Assembly: GCA_035310015.1 (NCBI GenBank)
Contig: DATGEO010000133.1
Coordinates: 1-9,973, forward strand
Reading direction: 5' to 3'
From: DATGEO01 sp035310015
Lineage (GTDB): Bacteria > Chloroflexota > Dormibacteria > Dormibacterales > Dormibacteraceae
DNA: 9,973 nucleotides
Position 1 is the stretch's first letter. The number at the start of each line of letters is the position of its first letter. Both the position numbers and the translations under genes were made by a program. Positions 1 through 5,158 of the stretch are shown here, one piece after another. Below the pieces are notes generated by a model. That model was not told the origin of the DNA. It was given only the letters and a program-made list of their open reading frames with translations, and ran no database searches.

Positions 1-299
1 TCGAAGTCCCGGCGCAGAAGCTCCCGGTCGGACCCGGGCTGCGCCAGGCCGGCCACGGCCAGGTCGACCGTGCGCAGCGCCGCCTCGGCAAAGCGCTCCA
101 CGGCGGGCTCTGAGCCTCCCTGGGCCGACTCCCGGGTCCAGGACTCGCGGACGCCGTCCGCCAGCTGCTGCAGCCGCGCCACGAGGTCCATCGCCAGCCG
201 CTGATCGCCCGGATCAGCCAGCAGCCGGTCCAGGCTGTCGGAGAAGGCACGGATGAGCCGGCGCAGACGAACCTGGGTGCTGAGCGTACGCATGTTCAC
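1..299 (-). CDS. Partial hypothetical helical protein, N-terminal part only
   Basis: An open frame runs off the left edge of the window, so only the N-terminal ~97-99 residues are visible. Two in-frame starts exist, GTG at 299 and ATG at 293. No Shine-Dalgarno is seen before either, and a -10-like box ends only 4 nt before the GTG, so the message is probably leaderless or nearly so. The translation (from ATG: MRTLSTQVRLRRLIRAFSDS, then LDRLLADPGDQRLAMDLVAR) is rich in Leu, Arg, Ala and Asp with heptad-like spacing and is predicted by eye to be all-helical. There is no signal peptide or membrane segment in the visible part. Codons are mostly G/C-ending, which supports coding. I do not recognise the family and propose no function. 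It lies just downstream of the methyltransferase gene on the same strand but appears to have its own promoter. Confidence 0.6.
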   Translation of the reverse strand, partial: MNMRTLSTQVRLRRLIRAFSDSLDRLLADPGDQRLAMDLVARLQQLADGVRESWTRESAQGGSEPAVERFAEAALRTVDLAVAGLAQPGSDRELLRRDF

Positions 300-300
300 G

Positions 301-333
301 ATAATCTTATCCGAACAGGCGTTCGAAGGTCAA
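301..333 (-). promoter_or_regulatory. Promoter for the leftmost gene, -35 overlapping the methyltransferase stop codon
   Basis: Read on the minus strand, TTGACC (333-328) is followed after 18 nt by TAAGAT (309-304), a good sigma70/SigA-type match. The TGA stop of the methyltransferase gene (332-330) lies inside the -35 hexamer. The expected transcription start, 6-7 nt after the -10 box, falls at about 297-298, on the GTG at 299 or just before the ATG at 293. This implies a leaderless or nearly leaderless mRNA. The box matches are seen; promoter activity is inferred. Confidence 0.5.
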
Positions 334-980
334 GCGGCCCCTTGACCGGAGGGGCCGTCAGGACCGGGAGCGCGGCCCACGATCAGGTTGAAGAACCCGA
401 GCAGCCACCGGTCGACGGTCTGGATCTCGACGCCGGCGCGGCGCGCGACGTCGGCGGTGCGGCGGTTCATGTGGTCCTCCTGGAGCGCCACGAGCACCGG
501 GTTGAACGCCTCCTGCAGCAGCGCCACCGGCCAGATGTGGCTCCGGACGTGCTCGAGCAGGACGATCGGCGCGCCCGGCCGCGCCACGCGGACCGCCTCG
601 CGCAGCGCCCGCTCGGGATCCGGGGTGGTGCACAGGCAGAGGTTGAAGGCGACCGAATCGAACGAGCGGTCGGGAAAGGCCATGCGCTCGGCGTCCATCA
701 CCAGCAGCTCCACGTCGCGGCCGGCGCGCCGGGCGACGCCGCGCCCGTAATCCAGCATCTTCTGGCTGGCGTCGATGCCCACCACCTCGACGCCGTCCGG
801 GTACTGCAGCAGGCTCAGCCCGGTGCCGAACCCGACGTCGAGCACCCGCCCGCGGACCATCTCCCCCACCTTCCGGCGCCGGCCCTTGAGCAGCCGCTCG
901 GTGACGGTGGACATGCCGCGGTGATACAGCGCGGGGTCCTGGTCGTAGATCCGCTGGACCTTGCGCAGCCGGTCAGCCAA
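330..980 (-). CDS. Class I SAM-dependent methyltransferase (UbiE / phospholipid N-methyltransferase-like)
   Basis: A 216-residue protein with a Rossmann-type methyltransferase fold. Motif I is VLDVGFGTG (residues 46-54), followed by the acidic ribose-binding position in VVGID (D70), a motif II-like stretch MDAERMAFPDRSFDSV (95-110) and the ubiE-like ALREAVRVARPG (125-136). The segment LLEHVRS...NPVLVALQEDHMNRRT (about 141-175) resembles the membrane-associated UbiE/PmtA-type group acting on phosphatidylethanolamine, quinones or similar lipids. The substrate cannot be named from sequence. The start is TTG at 980: only four sense codons separate it from an in-frame TAA that is also the stop of tetR, and the next ATG (codon 23) would remove the N-terminal helix. 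It is the third gene of the acyl-CoA dehydrogenase-tetR unit, 12 nt behind tetR and probably cotranscribed. No strong Shine-Dalgarno is visible, so reinitiation after tetR is plausible. Confidence 0.85.
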   Translation of the reverse strand: MADRLRKVQRIYDQDPALYHRGMSTVTERLLKGRRRKVGEMVRGRVLDVGFGTGLSLLQYPDGVEVVGIDASQKMLDYGRGVARRAGRDVELLVMDAERMAFPDRSFDSVAFNLCLCTTPDPERALREAVRVARPGAPIVLLEHVRSHIWPVALLQEAFNPVLVALQEDHMNRRTADVARRAGVEIQTVDRWLLGFFNLIVGRAPGPDGPSGQGAA

Positions 981-992
981 CTCGAGCCGAGT

Positions 993-1649
993 TTAGGGGG
1001 CGAAGATGCGGCAGAGGTTCTCGGCGAGTGAGTCCGCGTCGGCGCCGCTGTGGATGAGGAAATACGTCACCGCGTCGTTCACCGCGCCGACGACCGCGCG
1101 CCCGAAGACCTGAGGGTCCTTGTCGGCGTAGAACGGGTCGTGCTCGCGGGCGTGCAGCACCTCTTCGGCGACTGCGGCCGCCAGCCGTCCCTGCACCTCC
1201 TGCCGCACCTCGTCGACCGCCGCGCTCAGGCCGACCGACTCGACGATCAGGACGCGAGCCGCGCTCGAACGCTCGAAGCAGGTGCGGACGAAACGCGTGA
1301 TGCCCAGCCGCAGCCGCTCATGGTGGTTGCGGCCGCTCGCGGCATCGGCGAGGACGTCGCGGATCAGAGCTCCGCCTTCGGCCGCGAGCACCTCGCGAAA
1401 GCAGTGCTCCTTGGTGGTGAAGAACTCGTAGAACGCGGACTTCGACATGCGAGCGTGGCCGACGATCGCGCCGACGGACGTCTGCTCGTACCCATGCTCC
1501 GCAAAGAGCTCGAGGGCCGAGCTCAGCAAGCGGCGCCGCCGGTCCTCGAACCTCGCCTGGCGCCGCGTCTCCGCGCTCGGTGAGGGGGCCCGGACTGCGG
1601 CCGTCAGGGGTCCCAGCGGAATCAGCGATTCCGCGGGGTGGGTCGCCAT
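993..1649 (-). CDS. TetR/AcrR-family transcriptional regulator
   Basis: A 218-residue TetR-type repressor, starting at ATG 1649; a GTG directly upstream at 1652 would add one residue. After a ~35-residue proline/alanine-rich N-terminal tail comes the DNA-binding domain RRRLLSSALELFAEHGYEQT, then SVGAIVGHARMSKSAFYEFF and TTKEHCF (about residues 37-85), with the classic helix-turn-helix and the family 'FY..F..KE' signature. The C-terminal all-helical domain is the ligand/dimerisation part and carries no diagnostic motif. The gene lies 29-32 nt behind the acyl-CoA dehydrogenase on the same strand. In many bacteria such TetR proteins sense acyl-CoA and repress adjacent beta-oxidation genes; that role is inferred from context. 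A palindromic candidate operator stands in front of the dehydrogenase, so autoregulation through the shared promoter is likely. GAG about 8 nt before the ATG is a weak ribosome-binding site. Confidence 0.9.
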   Translation of the reverse strand: MATHPAESLIPLGPLTAAVRAPSPSAETRRQARFEDRRRRLLSSALELFAEHGYEQTSVGAIVGHARMSKSAFYEFFTTKEHCFREVLAAEGGALIRDVLADAASGRNHHERLRLGITRFVRTCFERSSAARVLIVESVGLSAAVDEVRQEVQGRLAAAVAEEVLHAREHDPFYADKDPQVFGRAVVGAVNDAVTYFLIHSGADADSLAENLCRIFAP

Positions 1650-1681
1650 CACTTCACTCTAGTCAACGCGTCGGGAGGCGA

Positions 1682-2875
1682 CTAGTCCCGGGCAAGGGCC
1701 CGCGAAATCACAAGCCGCTGGATCTCGCTCGTGCCCTCGAATAGGGTGTAGATCTTGGCGTCGCGGTGCCACTTCTCGACCGGGAAGTCGCGGATGTAGC
1801 CGTAGCCGCCGCAGATCTGGATCGCCTGCTCGGTGACCTTGACCGCCACCTCGCCGGCCTTCAGCTTGGCCATCGAGCCCTCTGCCTTCTTGAACTCGCC
1901 GCCGCTCCGGCCCTCCCACAGCGCCCGCCAGATCAGGGCCCGCGTGGCCTCGATCTCGGTCGCCATGTCGGCGAGCATGAAGGCGATGGCCTGGTTCTCG
2001 ATCAGCGGCCGGCCGAACTGCTTTCGCTCCTTGGCGTACTGCAGCGCGAACTCGAAGGCGGCGCGGGCGATGCCCAGCGCCTGGGCGCCGACGATCGGGC
2101 GCGAAAGCTCGAACGTCTTCAGCGCGACCGACGAACGCGAGTGCGTTCCTTCGCGCGCCCGCGCCAGCTTGGCCTCCAGCTTCTCGATGCCGCCCAGCAC
2201 GTTCTCGGCCGGCACCGTGACGTCCTCGAGGATCACCTCGGCGGTGTGGGAGGCGCGGATGCCCATCTTCTTTTCCTTCTTGCCCTGGCGGAGACCTTTG
2301 GTGCCGGGTCCGACGACGAAGCTCGCCTGGCCGCGCGTGCCGAGTTCGGGCTCGACCGCCGCCACCACCACGTGCACGTCCGCGATGCCGCCGTTGGTGA
2401 TGAAGATCTTCTGGCCGTTGATCACCCAGTCGCCGTTCTTGCGCACGGCGCGGGTCTTCATCGACGATACGTCGGATCCGGCCTCGGGCTCGGTCACCGC
2501 GAACGCGCCGAGCGCGGGCTTGTCCGGCGTGCCGTAGCAGGCCGGGATCCACGTCGCGATCTGCTCGGGCGTGCCCTGGGAGAAGATCGCCGCGATCGGC
2601 AGCCCGGTCCCCTGGATGGCCAGGGCGATGCCCGCGCAGCCCCAGGTCAGCTCCTCGGCGACCAGCGCCGGCATGATGCCGGTCGAGTCGCCGTACGTCT
2701 GCTGCAGGAAGTCGACGCCGTAGAGCCCGACCTCGGCCGCCTTCTTCAGAACCGGCCAGGGAAACTCCTCGGTCTCGTCGTAGTGAGCCGCGACCGGGCG
2801 GATCTCCTTCTCCGCGAAGGCGTGGACCCAGTCCCGGATCTCACGCTGCTCGTCGGTGAGCTCGAACGAAATCAT
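1682..2875 (-). CDS. Acyl-CoA dehydrogenase
   Basis: A full-length 397-residue FAD-dependent acyl-CoA dehydrogenase, the usual size for short/medium-chain members. It oxidises acyl-CoA to trans-2-enoyl-CoA, passing electrons to electron-transfer flavoprotein, in the cytoplasm. Visible landmarks are the N-terminal helical domain starting SFELTDEQREIRDWV, the signature 1 region GAFAVTEPEAGSDVSSMKT (123-141) that contacts FAD and substrate, GDWVINGQKIFITNGG (148-163), ERKQFGRPLIENQA (283-296) at the FAD/dimer interface, and QICGGYGYIRDFPVEKWHRD (353-372). The catalytic base is Glu380 in LFEGTSEIQR, the position used in medium/short-chain enzymes (isovaleryl- and long-chain types use another position). 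Exact chain length cannot be told. A good Shine-Dalgarno (GGAG, 2888-2885) sits 9 nt before the ATG. It leads the unit acd-tetR-methyltransferase and has its own promoter and a palindromic candidate operator. Confidence 0.95.
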   Translation of the reverse strand: MISFELTDEQREIRDWVHAFAEKEIRPVAAHYDETEEFPWPVLKKAAEVGLYGVDFLQQTYGDSTGIMPALVAEELTWGCAGIALAIQGTGLPIAAIFSQGTPEQIATWIPACYGTPDKPALGAFAVTEPEAGSDVSSMKTRAVRKNGDWVINGQKIFITNGGIADVHVVVAAVEPELGTRGQASFVVGPGTKGLRQGKKEKKMGIRASHTAEVILEDVTVPAENVLGGIEKLEAKLARAREGTHSRSSVALKTFELSRPIVGAQALGIARAAFEFALQYAKERKQFGRPLIENQAIAFMLADMATEIEATRALIWRALWEGRSGGEFKKAEGSMAKLKAGEVAVKVTEQAIQICGGYGYIRDFPVEKWHRDAKIYTLFEGTSEIQRLVISRALARD

Positions 2876-2931
2876 CTTGCTCCGCTCCTTTCTGCGGCCC
2901 CTTCCGCGGCGCCTGCTTCATCCAACGCATT

Positions 2932-2947
2932 GGTACCGGCGGGTACC
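2932..2947. promoter_or_regulatory. Palindromic candidate TetR operator GGTACC-GGCG-GGTACC
   Basis: Two copies of the self-complementary hexamer GGTACC flank a 4-nt GGCG spacer. The core reads TACC-GGCG-GGTA as an inverted repeat. It lies 10-25 nt downstream of the predicted transcription start of the acyl-CoA dehydrogenase unit, where a bound repressor would block transcription. TetR-family acyl-CoA regulators bind short inverted repeats of this type, and a tetR gene lies in the same unit. Binding is inferred. Confidence 0.5.
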
Positions 2948-2962
2948 GTTGTGGCACGAATG

Positions 2963-2992
2963 ACGTTACGCCGCAGCGCGTCATCGTGTCAA
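2963..2992 (-). promoter_or_regulatory. Promoter of the acyl-CoA dehydrogenase unit
   Basis: On the minus strand, TTGACA (2992-2987, a perfect -35) is separated by 18 nt from TAACGT (2968-2963, a TANNNT -10). Transcription would start near 2957, giving a leader of about 80 nt that carries the GGTACC palindrome and a Shine-Dalgarno. The -35 begins only 4 nt past the TAA stop of the second TauE half-gene, so no terminator fits between the two units and readthrough from the pyrF unit is possible. Confidence 0.6.
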
Positions 2993-2996
2993 TCGT

Positions 2997-3410
2997 TTAG
3001 GCCCGCGTGGGCGGCGCGGGGTCGGGCTCCGGCGACGCCGGCTGGCTCAGCCCCCGGCGGAGCATCAGCAGCGAGGCTCCGATGTAGAACACCCCGAACA
3101 CGCGCGCCAGGAGGCCGCCTTCGAGGTGGACGGCGATCAAGGCGCCGCCGATCGCGCCCAGCACCCCTGCCCCTCCGAGCCACGCCGCGGCGTCCACCAC
3201 GGCGTTGCCCTGGCGGATGTGGGTCACGCCGCCGACGATCGCGGTCGGGATGATCGCCGCCAGCGAGGTGCCCTGGGCGATGGTCTGGGAGGTCCGAAAC
3301 CCGATCTTCAGAATTGGGACGAAGGCCAGCCCGCCGCCGATGCCGATCGCCCCGCTCAGCAGCCCGGCCACCAGGCCGCCGAGGGTCGCGGCCCCGTCGG
3401 CCCAGCTCAC
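2997..3410 (-). CDS. Half-length TauE/SafE-family membrane protein, second half (C-terminal-type repeat)
   Basis: A 137-residue hydrophobic protein matching one of the two repeats of a normal ~250-residue TauE/SafE (TSUP, formerly DUF81) anion exporter. The family motif is GGLVAGLLSGAIGIGGGLAF then VPIL (residues 11-34), followed by GTSLAAIIPTAI (47-58) and further hydrophobic stretches, about four membrane segments in all. It ends in a Pro-rich hydrophilic tail (SQPASPEPDPAPPTRA). The start is GTG at 3410, which overlaps the TGA stop of the upstream half-gene (sequence GTGA), a typical translational-coupling arrangement; the same frame upstream of this is antisense-like and not TauE. The two halves are paralogous to each other (see the neighbouring entry) and probably assemble into one transporter. 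The family exports sulfite, sulfoacetate or related organosulfur anions in characterised cases; the substrate here is unknown. Confidence 0.85.
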   Translation of the reverse strand: MSWADGAATLGGLVAGLLSGAIGIGGGLAFVPILKIGFRTSQTIAQGTSLAAIIPTAIVGGVTHIRQGNAVVDAAAWLGGAGVLGAIGGALIAVHLEGGLLARVFGVFYIGASLLMLRRGLSQPASPEPDPAPPTRA

Positions 3411-3775
3411 GGGTACACCACCTGCTTGACGCCCACCAGCAGCATCACGAGCGCGACCCCGATGCGGAGCGGGCGCTCGGGGATGCGCTTGAGCGCCCGC
3501 GCCCCGATGTAGGCGCCGACCATGCTGCCGGCGACCAGGAAGATGGCGACGCGCACGTCGACCTGCGGCGCGCCGGCGCGGAAGTAGTAGATCGGAAGCG
3601 CGGCGATCGCGATCGGGATGATCGCCACCAGCGAGGTCGCGTTCGCACGGCGCTGGCTGAGGCCTGTCCATAGCACCAGCAGCGGGATCATCACGAACCC
3701 CCCGCCGACGCCGAACAGCCCACCGAGAAACCCACCGAGAAACCCGATCGCCGAGAATCGGGCCGGTCGGTTTAT
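3407..3775 (-). CDS. Half-length TauE/SafE-family membrane protein, first half; non-canonical start
   Basis: About 122 residues forming the first repeat of a TauE/SafE-type permease: GFLGGFLGGLFGVGGGFVMI then PLLVLW (about residues 11-36), ATSLVAIIPIAI (46-57), then hydrophobic segments ending at VVYP and TGA (3409-3407). The ATSLVAIIPIAI block lines up with GTSLAAIIPTAI of the downstream half-protein. The N-terminus is a problem. Frame-open sequence extends back to a TAA near 3920, yet it holds no ATG, GTG or TTG before GTG 3694, and starting there would cut off the essential GxxxG..GxGGG motif. ATA at 3775-3773, overlapping the TAA stop of the upstream small gene as ATAA, gives a natural-looking N-terminus (NRPARFSAIGFLGG). 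ATC at 3748 is another choice, and a sequencing error remains possible. A perfect 12-bp tandem repeat (3719-3742) encodes part of the glycine motif. Confidence 0.75.
   Translation of the reverse strand: MNRPARFSAIGFLGGFLGGLFGVGGGFVMIPLLVLWTGLSQRRANATSLVAIIPIAIAALPIYYFRAGAPQVDVRVAIFLVAGSMVGAYIGARALKRIPERPLRIGVALVMLLVGVKQVVYP
3719..3742. repeat. Perfect 12-bp tandem duplication inside the TauE half-gene
   Basis: CCCACCGAGAAA occurs twice in a row (3719-3730 and 3731-3742), followed by a further CCC. On the coding strand it encodes the repeated GFLG of GFLGGFLGGLFGVGGG. Because the unit is a multiple of three, gain or loss of a copy keeps the frame and changes only the length of the first glycine-rich helix. 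Confidence 0.8.
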
Positions 3776-3927
3776 TCGCCGGGCCTGGGCGTGGCCGGAG
3801 GCTGCGGCTGGCCCGTCACCACCGAGTGATGCCGGAAGTCCACCGCGGGGCCCGGTGCGCCCCCCGGCTGCTTGGCCTTCTTTTTCTTCTTGACCTCGCG
3901 GCCCTGCTTGTCGCGACCCTTAGCCAT
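3772..3927 (-). CDS. Small lysine-rich hypothetical protein (51 aa)
   Basis: The 51-residue product starts MAKGRDKQGREVKKKKKAKQ and continues with PGGAPGPAVDFRHHSVVTGQ and PQPPATPRPGE. It has a strongly basic N-terminal half (a run of five lysines at 13-17) and a Pro-rich, probably disordered C-terminal half. No signal peptide, membrane segment or known domain is visible. The ATG at 3927 overlaps the stop of the LOR/SDH gene by 8 nt (ATGGCTAA), which points to translational coupling. No separate Shine-Dalgarno of note is seen. Its own TAA overlaps the proposed ATA start of the TauE half-gene. The conserved packing between two real genes is the main evidence that it is translated. Nucleic-acid binding or ribosome association would fit such a charge pattern, but that is a guess; the function is unknown. 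Confidence 0.7.
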   Translation of the reverse strand: MAKGRDKQGREVKKKKKAKQPGGAPGPAVDFRHHSVVTGQPQPPATPRPGE

Positions 3928-5158
3928 GTGCACCAGTTTCGACGACTGAGGCCAGCTCGCGCAAGAACGATTCCACGTCCGTCACGAGGCCGATCGACTG
4001 CCAGGTGCCGCGGTCGGCGAGCTTGGTGACGACCGCGGGGTTGATGTCGACGCAGACCGTGCGCACCCCGGCCGGCAGCATGTTGCCGGTGGCGATCGAG
4101 TGCAGCATCGTCGAGAGCATGATGGCCATGCGCACGCCCCCGAGGCACTCACGCATGCGGCGCTGGGCCTCGACCATGTCGGTGATCACGTCCGGAAGCG
4201 GCCCGTCGTCACGCACGGAGCCGGCGAGCACGTAGTCGATTCCGTGCTCGATCGCGGACTTCATCACGCCGCTGCGCAGCTGCCCGCTCTCGACCATCTG
4301 CCTCAAGCCACCGGCCGCGCGCACGCGGTTGATCGCCCGCATGTGGTGCTCGTGGCCGTGCTCGCTGGGCTCGCCGCTTTCGACGTTGACGCCTAACGCG
4401 GTGCCGAAGAGCGCGGCCTCGACGTCGTGCACCGCCAGCGCGTTGCCGGCGAAGAGGACGTTGACGTAGCCCAGCTCGATGAGACGGGAGAGGTAGCGGC
4501 CGGCCCCGGTGTGCACCACCGCCGGGCCGGCGACGACCACGATGCGCCCGCCGGCCTCGCGGATCTCCTTCATCTCCTGGCCGATCGCCGCGATCAGCAC
4601 CTTCTTGGGCTTCTCCGCCGAGACCTCGCTGGCCATGAAACTGAAGATCTCGGTCTTGCGCGAGCGTTCGAGAGGCGTGACGCGCACGCCGCGGTAGCCG
4701 ACGACGACCTCGGTGCCCACCTTCGCGCCCTGGAAGACGATGCAGCGCGCCTTTTTCGCGGACCGGTCGACCGCGATCGCGGCGTCCATCTCGATGTCGT
4801 CCACGGGCAGCCACGCGCCGTCGACCAGGACCTCGGTCGGCAGGTTGCTCGTCGAGTAGAAGCCCTCGGGGAACACGCCATCCTGCTTGACCTTCTCGAG
4901 CTGCACCGGCTCCTCGGACTCGGCGGTCGCGCCAAGAGCGCGAGCGCCGCGCACGATTCGCTCCAGCAGCTCCGCCGACGCCGCGACGACCTCGAGCCTG
5001 CAGTACGACGTGTCGGTCTTGTGCTGGCCGACCTTGAGCTCTTCGACCGTGAAGTTGCCGCCGAGGTCCATCACGAGGTCCATGACCTGCGGCAGCATCA
5101 TCGAGTCGATGATGTGGCCGCTCATCACGAGGCGCGCGGTGTGCCGGCTCTCGCTCAC
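3920..5158 (-). CDS. LOR/SDH bifunctional-enzyme conserved-domain protein (TIGR00300 type), probable ornithine cyclodeaminase-like enzyme
   Basis: A 412-residue protein starting at GTG 5158, which overlaps the pyrF stop as GTGA. The N-terminal part (about residues 12-110, from MSGHIIDSMMLPQVMDLVMD) matches the LOR/SDH conserved region. In the C-terminal half a nucleotide-binding fold is suggested by KKVLIAAIGQEMKEI (185-199), GGRIVVVAGPAVVHTGAGRY (203-222), NVLFAGNALAVHD (234-246) and TVCVDINPAVVTKL (378-391). Members of this family include the C-terminal domain of cyanobacterial ArgZ/AgrE and archaeal stand-alone enzymes reported to convert ornithine to proline with release of ammonia, using bound NAD. 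Whether this bacterial copy has that activity is inference. A histidine-rich patch (SEHGHEHHMRA, 285-295) could be a metal or substrate loop. Cotranscription with pyrF hints at a link between ornithine and carbamoyl-phosphate-derived pathways. Confidence 0.8.
   Translation of the reverse strand: MSESRHTARLVMSGHIIDSMMLPQVMDLVMDLGGNFTVEELKVGQHKTDTSYCRLEVVAASAELLERIVRGARALGATAESEEPVQLEKVKQDGVFPEGFYSTSNLPTEVLVDGAWLPVDDIEMDAAIAVDRSAKKARCIVFQGAKVGTEVVVGYRGVRVTPLERSRKTEIFSFMASEVSAEKPKKVLIAAIGQEMKEIREAGGRIVVVAGPAVVHTGAGRYLSRLIELGYVNVLFAGNALAVHDVEAALFGTALGVNVESGEPSEHGHEHHMRAINRVRAAGGLRQMVESGQLRSGVMKSAIEHGIDYVLAGSVRDDGPLPDVITDMVEAQRRMRECLGGVRMAIMLSTMLHSIATGNMLPAGVRTVCVDINPAVVTKLADRGTWQSIGLVTDVESFLRELASVVETGAHG

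Noticed and set aside
1766..3253. 495-codon plus-strand frame opposite the acyl-CoA dehydrogenase
   Set aside because: Antisense shadow of a complete enzyme with all family motifs, spanning an intergenic promoter and another gene; composition is typical of GC-rich shadow frames.
3411..3671. N-terminal extension of the second TauE half-gene
   Set aside because: The upstream portion is out of frame with, and overlaps, the clearly coding first TauE half; its translation is not TauE-like. GTG 3410 with GTGA coupling is a better start.
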